From positions 98,497 to 162,496 of the forward strand of contig JACQBC010000011.1 in the NCBI GenBank assembly GCA_016194635.1: a stretch of DNA of 64,000 bases, in the 5' to 3' direction. Positions 60,069 through 64,000 of the stretch are shown here, in pieces (positions within the stretch are counted from its first letter, which is position 1; the number at the start of each line of letters is the position of its first letter). The position numbers and the translations under genes are program-made. The notes below the pieces were generated by a model that worked only from the letters and a program-made list of their open reading frames with translations, was not told the DNA's origin and made no database searches. Source of the stretch: Gammaproteobacteria bacterium (lineage in GTDB: Bacteria > Pseudomonadota > Gammaproteobacteria > UBA6429 > Thiohalophilaceae).

Positions 60069-61571
60069 TCAGCCGATCACTTCGGGTTCAATCCGCGGGG
60101 GTGTCCCCCGAGGTAAACCAAAACTGATGCAACCACCCCCACCGGCGCAATTTTCCGCGCCAATAAATCCCTGGTGGGCCTCGATGATCGCTTTACAGAT
60201 GGCCAAACCCAATCCCACGCCGGCCGTGGAAGATTCACTCGTGCCCCGCACGAACATCTCGAACACCCGGGTCATTTTATCACTTGGAAACCCCGGCCCC
60301 TGATCGCGCACACTGACACAGGCGTGGCTCGGCGTGGTATAGGCCCGCACTTCGATAACGGTGGTAGCAGGGGCATATTTGGCGGCATTTTCCACTAGAT
60401 TGCACACCACCCGTTCGAGCAGTACGGCGTCGAATTGTACCAACGGCAATCCGGGCTCGAGGTGCACCTTGATGGTGTGCGCCGCCAAACTGGGTTTTAG
60501 CAGCTGTAAACTACTGGCAATGACATCCTCGTATAATTGCCACTCCTGACGCAGTCGCACGTTGCCGGCGTGTAAGCGCGCCATGTCCAATAAATTACCT
60601 AAGAGATGGCTCATCGCCTTGGCCTGATCGCGGATCACAACGGCCGTTGAACGCGAAAAATCGCTCATGGTCTCCTTGCTAAGCACCAAGGAATCCGCCA
60701 ACCCCACCAGCGAGGTCAGCGGTGTGCGGATATCGTGCGACAACGCCGCGAGGATCGAACTGCGCAAACGTTCAGTGACAACTTGTAATTGGGTTTGATG
60801 GGCAACCTCGATAAAGTGGAGCCGTTCAACGGCAATGGCGATTAACGAGGCCACCGTGACCAGCACCTCACGTTCGGGTTGGGTAGGATTAAGGCGGATA
60901 TTCCTGCCCGTGAGTAACATCACGCCGCGGATCCGCATCGGCGCTTTTAAGGGAATATAAACTTGGGAGACACCACGATCAGCCTCCAGCTCGCTATGAA
61001 TCACTTCCCCTGATTCAAACGCCGTGCGCGCCAGTTGCATATTGATATAGTCAGTGGATACCTCGCCGAGGTGGTCGTGTTTGTCCAATAAGTGCAAGCT
61101 GGCGGTATAGGTCGAACCGGCGAGATAATGATTCAAGGCGGTACTGACTTGCGGCAAGGAAATCGCCCCCGCCAACGCGCGCGCAAGTTCGTATAGGCGT
61201 TGTGTTTGGGCCTCGCTATTGGAAGCGAGTCTGGCTTGGTGGTGCAATTTCGCGGTTAAATGCGCTGTCAACAAACCCACCGCCAACATTACACTAAAGG
61301 TAAGCAGGTATTGCAGGTCACCAACGGCGAATGAAAAACGCGGCGAGACAAAGAAAAAATCCAACAACCCAACGCTGATAACCGCCGCTACACTGGCAGG
61401 GCCGCGCCCATAGCCCCAAGCGATCAGGAACACTCCAAATAAATACAACAAGACGATATTCGCCAGCTCAAAATAATCCGTCAGCAGAATATTGATCAGA
61501 GTGATTATCCCGCAGGCCAGCAGCGCGGTAAGATAGCCGTACACCGGTCGCGAGGTAAGAGGTAGGCGCAT
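60069..61571 (-). CDS. kdpD: Shortened KdpD-type sensor histidine kinase
   Basis: 500 residues. Order: four TM helices of the DUF4118/KdpD core (LLYLFGVFLIAWGYGRGPA), a GAF domain (about 120-250), HisKA with LSHDIRTPLTSLVG (His279), and HATPase (NLVENAAKYAP, RDQGPGFP, GVGLGLAICKAIIEAH). A full KdpD (about 890 aa) has a further 400-residue N-terminal KdpD/USP region that is absent here; the DNA upstream of 61571 has stops and no such frame. The kinase half looks intact. First gene of kdpD-kdpE-kup. Confidence 0.9.
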   Translation of the reverse strand: MRLPLTSRPVYGYLTALLACGIITLINILLTDYFELANIVLLYLFGVFLIAWGYGRGPASVAAVISVGLLDFFFVSPRFSFAVGDLQYLLTFSVMLAVGLLTAHLTAKLHHQARLASNSEAQTQRLYELARALAGAISLPQVSTALNHYLAGSTYTASLHLLDKHDHLGEVSTDYINMQLARTAFESGEVIHSELEADRGVSQVYIPLKAPMRIRGVMLLTGRNIRLNPTQPEREVLVTVASLIAIAVERLHFIEVAHQTQLQVVTERLRSSILAALSHDIRTPLTSLVGLADSLVLSKETMSDFSRSTAVVIRDQAKAMSHLLGNLLDMARLHAGNVRLRQEWQLYEDVIASSLQLLKPSLAAHTIKVHLEPGLPLVQFDAVLLERVVCNLVENAAKYAPATTVIEVRAYTTPSHACVSVRDQGPGFPSDKMTRVFEMFVRGTSESSTAGVGLGLAICKAIIEAHQGFIGAENCAGGGGCISFGLPRGTPPRIEPEVIG

Positions 61572-61643
61572 AGGAAAATAATAGACACCCGGGTGTAAAA
61601 AAGGTGTTTAAAAGGGGTGGGTGGCTATAAAGAAGTTGTAAAT

Positions 61644-61699
61644 TGTCAACGCTCACCAGGAATTGACCCACCTTCGCTCATTTCAAAATGACCCACTGG
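61644..61699 (+). mobile_element. Possible IS21-family terminal remnant
   Basis: TGTCAACGCTCACCAGG starts like IS21-family ends (TGT...CA type), followed by the spaced repeats AATTGACCCACC and AAATGACCCACTGG, which such ends often carry. No transposase frame or opposite end is present in the window, so at most a relic. Confidence 0.3.
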
Positions 61700-61718
61700 T
61701 GGTTAAGGGAATTAGTCT

Positions 61719-61749
61719 GCGTAGCCCAGAGGTAATGAAATGGAATCCA
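61719..61749 (+). repeat. GTAGCCC...GGAATCC repeat, copy A
   Basis: GCGTAGCCCAGAGGTAATGA then AATGGAATCCA. Diverged member of a roughly 30-bp family, inverted relative to copies B and C. Confidence 0.55.
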
Positions 61750-61838
61750 AGTAACATCACCACACGTGCGTCAGCAACCCGTTACCTCGATACCTGGTCA
61801 TGCCGTTCATCCTTGCAGTGTTACCGTCCTTGTAATTC

Positions 61839-61869
61839 CGGATTCCGTTGCACTGCATCCGGGCTACGC
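61839..61869 (-). repeat. GTAGCCC...GGAATCC repeat, copy B
   Basis: CCGGATTCCGTTGCACTGCA followed by TCCGGGCTACGC; 27 of 30 bases agree with copy C. Similar sequences are common near Rhs and other accessory loci in gammaproteobacteria. Confidence 0.65.
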
Positions 61870-62022
61870 CTGCTATGTTCAAGTAATCTGACCCCTTGAT
61901 CCGCCATCTCCTTCTGGGTTTTGGCGAACGTCCAGAACGAATTTATAGCACCGACGGCACATTAGCAAAATCTGTGTTCTGACCGGGTTTCCCCAATGTG
62001 ATCTACGTTTAGGAACAATTAT

Positions 62023-62319
62023 TTAGTCCTCGCGAGTTGACATTGGAAAAAACAAAAAACTTTCCTTGTTCCTGAGTTTCCATGGAGATACCCCCGCAAC
62101 TATGTCATCAATTCTAAGTTCTAATGCACTGCCAGGATCTATATTAATTTTTGGGTGTAATGAAATCCTTTTCCGTACATTTTTACTTGCCTTTTTCACG
62201 GCTTCAGTTTTATTCTTTGCCAAAACATATTCATTTTTTACAAAACCACAGGCTAAATCACCATCTTCTATTTTTAATATTATGTTATAAACCGAGAACA
62301 TTATTTTAAAGACAGTCAT
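62023..62319 (-). CDS. Small unknown protein, possible immunity gene of a displaced Rhs tip
   Basis: 98 residues, A+T rich and unlike neighbouring codon use. MFSVYNIILKIEDGDLACGF suggests an alpha/beta cytosolic protein with no signal peptide. It begins 3 bp after the stop of the toxin-tip-like gene at 62323, the usual spacing of a cognate immunity gene. An internal ATG 18 bp downstream is an alternative start. Identity as an immunity protein is inferred from position only. Confidence 0.5.
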   Translation of the reverse strand: MTVFKIMFSVYNIILKIEDGDLACGFVKNEYVLAKNKTEAVKKASKNVRKRISLHPKINIDPGSALELRIDDIVAGVSPWKLRNKESFLFFPMSTRED

Positions 62320-62322
62320 GAA

Positions 62323-62661
62323 TTAAAACTCGTCGACAATATCGATGACATCTTTAGGAATAGCTAATGGATTAAAAAAATCAACAACTTCAGCTAAATA
62401 TGAATCGATGCAATCATCGCAATCGATATGTCCTGCTACTGTAACTGCTGTTGCCATACTATAAAAAATATGGCTCCCAGTGCGAGGATTTGGATGGTAG
62501 TGCGGTTGTTGTCCTTCATTTTGCCTGTGTGCTGGATCCCGAGTTGGACGTTTCTTTCCTTCACTCGCCGCTTTGGCAATTTCCCTTGCCTCTCGATGTG
62601 ATGAGGCAAGTATGTCTTCACCTTCTTTTGATAGTTTTACTGCTTCTTTAAAAGTAGCCAT
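62323..62661 (-). CDS. Rhs/polymorphic toxin tip-like protein fragment
   Basis: 112 residues. The centre reads QQPHYHPNPRTGSHIFYSM, a His/Gly pattern often found in C-terminal toxin tips of Rhs and CDI proteins. The N-terminal part is helical and Lys/Glu rich, and the C-terminus acidic with CDDC. There is no Rhs core attached, so it looks like a displaced ('orphan') tip with its own ATG. Flanked by a small upstream frame and a probable immunity gene downstream. Toxin nature is inference. Confidence 0.5.
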   Translation of the reverse strand: MATFKEAVKLSKEGEDILASSHREAREIAKAASEGKKRPTRDPAHRQNEGQQPHYHPNPRTGSHIFYSMATAVTVAGHIDCDDCIDSYLAEVVDFFNPLAIPKDVIDIVDEF

Positions 62662-62671
62662 TTCTAATTAC

Positions 62672-62905
62672 TCATATAGGGCAAGCTAAACCAAGTTCAC
62701 TGCATTCTGGGCCGCCTCTTTCTAAAACTTCTTCAATCACAGTATGGCCCGTTCCCACATAGTAAGCGTCACACATATCTGACATGCCTTGCAGACATCC
62801 CCAATATGCAGCTTCCATTGCTAAGCCGCTCTTGGCAGCGTTTGCGGGAGTGTCTGAGGCATTGGACCTTGTAACAGTCCATACGTCTCGTCCGTGAATT
62901 GTCAT
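62672..62905 (-). CDS. Small Cys-containing protein of unknown function
   Basis: 77 residues from ATG 62905 with an AAGGA site; starts just after repeat copy C and ends 10 bp before the tip-like gene. It contains five cysteines (WGCLQGMSDMCDAY, GPECSELGLACPI). It may be the N-terminal piece of the displaced Rhs tip or an independent small gene. No family recognised. Confidence 0.4.
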   Translation of the reverse strand: MTIHGRDVWTVTRSNASDTPANAAKSGLAMEAAYWGCLQGMSDMCDAYYVGTGHTVIEEVLERGGPECSELGLACPI

Positions 62906-62915
62906 CAATCCTTCC

Positions 62916-62945
62916 CCGGATTCCGTTACACTCCATCCGGGCTAC
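62916..62945 (-). repeat. GTAGCCC...GGAATCC repeat, copy C
   Basis: CCGGATTCCGTTACACTCCA then TCCGGGCTAC, same orientation as copy B. Copies B and C bracket the 62023-62905 cassette as direct repeats. Confidence 0.65.
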
Positions 62946-62969
62946 TCTTGCATGATCTCTTCCTTTCAT

Positions 62970-63347
62970 TTATTCAATACTAATCTTAAATGATTTGTTT
63001 TCCTCTTTTGTAGCAAGCCTGATCTGATCACCGCCAGACTGAATTGTTAATATACAATTATTTGTCAGAGTAATTAAATCTTGATCATTTAGTTTGTCCC
63101 CAATAGTCAATTTTTTGTAGTTAGAAAAGTCCCCTTTGTAATAAACATAGATATCACCCTGGACATTAATTATGCTCGCTGGGTTTATAATGCTTATTAT
63201 TTCATATCTGATTATTGGTAAAGATTCCTTGGTTACATGTGCTTCACCCTTATTTATCTCATCGGAACATGACAAAGGAGATATGCCACTCAAAACGATA
63301 AGTGAGATTACACTACAAATATGAAATTTATTATTCACAGCAACCAT
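62970..63347 (-). CDS. Lipoprotein, probable immunity protein of the Rhs toxin
   Basis: 125 residues from ATG 63347, which overlaps the Rhs stop by 17 bp, tight coupling typical of toxin-immunity pairs. Signal peptide (NNKFHICSVISLIVLSGI) ends in lipobox SPLSC-SDE with Asp/Glu after Cys. The mature part is beta-rich (INVQGDIYVYYKGDF, ILTIQSGGDQIRLA). A lipidated immunity protein would suggest that the toxin acts in the periplasm. No family recognised; strongly A+T rich. Confidence 0.55.
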   Translation of the reverse strand: MVAVNNKFHICSVISLIVLSGISPLSCSDEINKGEAHVTKESLPIIRYEIISIINPASIINVQGDIYVYYKGDFSNYKKLTIGDKLNDQDLITLTNNCILTIQSGGDQIRLATKEENKSFKISIE

Positions 63348-64000
63348 CACTCTGTTTGATATAAGAATAACTCGCTGTATAAGTTGTATAACTACCAATA
63401 TGGACGCTCCAATCCTGCTTGTTAAATATTTTTCCAGAATATTTACATACAACTTCTGTTCTACAGTTACCTAGATAAATTTCATCACTCCCTACGAATG
63501 GTGCAAGCCCACCACCAACACTATAGTACGGCTTACATCCGCTAATTATAGCATCCATAATGTATGAGGGAACCCATGGACCTATTGGCATACCTGGAGG
63601 ATACATTGAATTTTGTCCAGGTGGTACTGGAGTTGTTCTTGCATCTTGATTTGGATATGGATCTGGGGGAAAGGCCCCAGGTGAATATGGTCCAATAGCT
63701 GGGTCTAATCCAAATAAATCAAAATAATTTATTGGATTCCCACCCACATATCCATAAATATTCAATCCTCCTTTTAGTCCAATCGGATCAGAGGTGATAT
63801 ACCGCCCCGTCTGCGGATCGTAATAGCGGAAATAATTATAATGCAGCCCGCTCTCTTGGTCGAAATACTGCCCTGGAAACCGCAGGTTGAAGGTAAAATT
63901 CACGTCGGTGCCGTTGAGGCCGACGCTGGGCGAGGAGGTGCCGTAGGGGTCGGCATCCCAGTACCATACCAGGGTTTGGCGGGCGTCGGTGATGGCGCTG
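63331..64000 (-). CDS. Rhs repeat protein, 3' end (5' part beyond the window)
   Basis: The frame is open to the window edge, so the start lies outside. The core region reads LVWYWDADPYGTSSP, then YFDQESGLHYNYFRYYDP, GRYITSDPIGLKGGLNIYGY and NPINYFDLFGLDP, the hallmark end of the Rhs beta-cage. The following 122 residues are a variable tip, Pro-rich at first (YPPGMPIGPWVP) with five cysteines including a terminal GCCE. Composition drops from GC-rich core to A+T-rich tip, as expected when tips are swapped. No toxin family recognised in the tip. Confidence 0.85.
   Translation of the reverse strand, partial: SAITDARQTLVWYWDADPYGTSSPSVGLNGTDVNFTFNLRFPGQYFDQESGLHYNYFRYYDPQTGRYITSDPIGLKGGLNIYGYVGGNPINYFDLFGLDPAIGPYSPGAFPPDPYPNQDARTTPVPPGQNSMYPPGMPIGPWVPSYIMDAIISGCKPYYSVGGGLAPFVGSDEIYLGNCRTEVVCKYSGKIFNKQDWSVHIGSYTTYTASYSYIKQSDGCCE

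Larger units (their letters stand above)
61572..62022. other. Gene-free region with repeats and a possible IS end
   Basis: A 451-bp stretch between the kdpD gene and the Rhs-linked block. It contains a possible insertion-sequence end (61644-61699) and two inverted copies of a 30-bp repeat. The remainder (61870-62022) has no open frame or motif I can support. Base composition shifts toward A+T beyond 62,000. Confidence 0.6.

Noticed and set aside
62769..62969. Open frame over repeat copy C
   Set aside because: Its N-terminus is simply a translation of the repeat; the overlapping frame from 62905 has a better ribosome site.

Overview
This window is chromosomal DNA from a gammaproteobacterium. 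Gene order in several blocks follows Pseudomonas-type arrangements: polA / small RNA / engB / class I cytochromes / dsbA / EEP hydrolase / GGDEF protein; rep next to cytochrome c5; olsB-olsA; and yifB / ubiK / glnK / amtB. Other parts differ, notably a complete ccm operon inside the polA-dsbA block, so I would not assign a genus. Coding density is high and strand use is mixed. The last 1.5 kb is clearly more A+T rich and belongs to an Rhs locus.

Layout. 1-10.3 kb: a DUF3604 protein, then B12-independent metabolism. This comprises metE with its divergent regulator metR (a perfect MetR operator overlaps the metR start codon) and an adenosylcobalamin riboswitch in front of class Ia ribonucleotide reductase nrdA-nrdB. 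10.5-16.5 kb: DUF2782 protein, LOG-family protein, polA, a Spot42/ErsA-position small RNA with a sigma-E-type promoter, engB, and two c-type cytochromes. 16.5-24 kb: the ccmABCDEFGHI operon on the minus strand. 24-29.8 kb: dsbA, a stand-alone acetolactate-synthase-type enzyme, an EEP hydrolase, a GGDEF diguanylate cyclase and a small membrane protein. 29.8-37.6 kb: mostly envelope or secreted proteins of unknown function (lipoproteins, a PDC sensor protein, a GT-C-type membrane protein, an LprI-like protein, a glycine-zipper protein) plus a spermidine-synthase-like methyltransferase. 37.7-39.6 kb: methionine salvage mtnB-mtnD-mtnC. 40-43 kb: a processive GT2 glycosyltransferase behind a structured leader, a propeller lipoprotein and tRNA-Arg(CCG). 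43-53.5 kb: cytochrome c5, rep helicase, an unusual metallopeptidase/propeller/barrel protein, a Uma2 protein, the ornithine-lipid genes olsB-olsA behind four Pho-box repeats, yifB and ubiK. 53.6-61.6 kb: two TorF-type porins, with glnK and amtB behind a sigma-54/NtrC promoter, then kup-kdpE and a shortened kdpD on the minus strand. 61.6-64 kb: repeats, a possible IS21-type end, and the 3' end of an Rhs gene with a putative immunity lipoprotein and a displaced tip/immunity cassette.

How it fits together. Much of the window is nutrient-responsive. B12 status acts on nrdAB, methionine/homocysteine on metE, nitrogen on torF-glnK-amtB, phosphate on olsBA, potassium or turgor on kdpDE-kup, and envelope stress (sigma-E) on the small RNA and possibly dsbA. 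Cytochrome c maturation, periplasmic thiol oxidation and three or more cytochromes point to a respiring organism.

Least conventional items: (i) two long inverted repeats with unrelated arms but a shared spacer core, (ii) the HExxH-propeller-barrel protein, (iii) the kdpDE-kup operon with a KdpD lacking its N-terminal half, (iv) CcmI with a duplicated C-terminal domain, and (v) the Rhs tip region. All identifications are from reading sequence; no database search was run.
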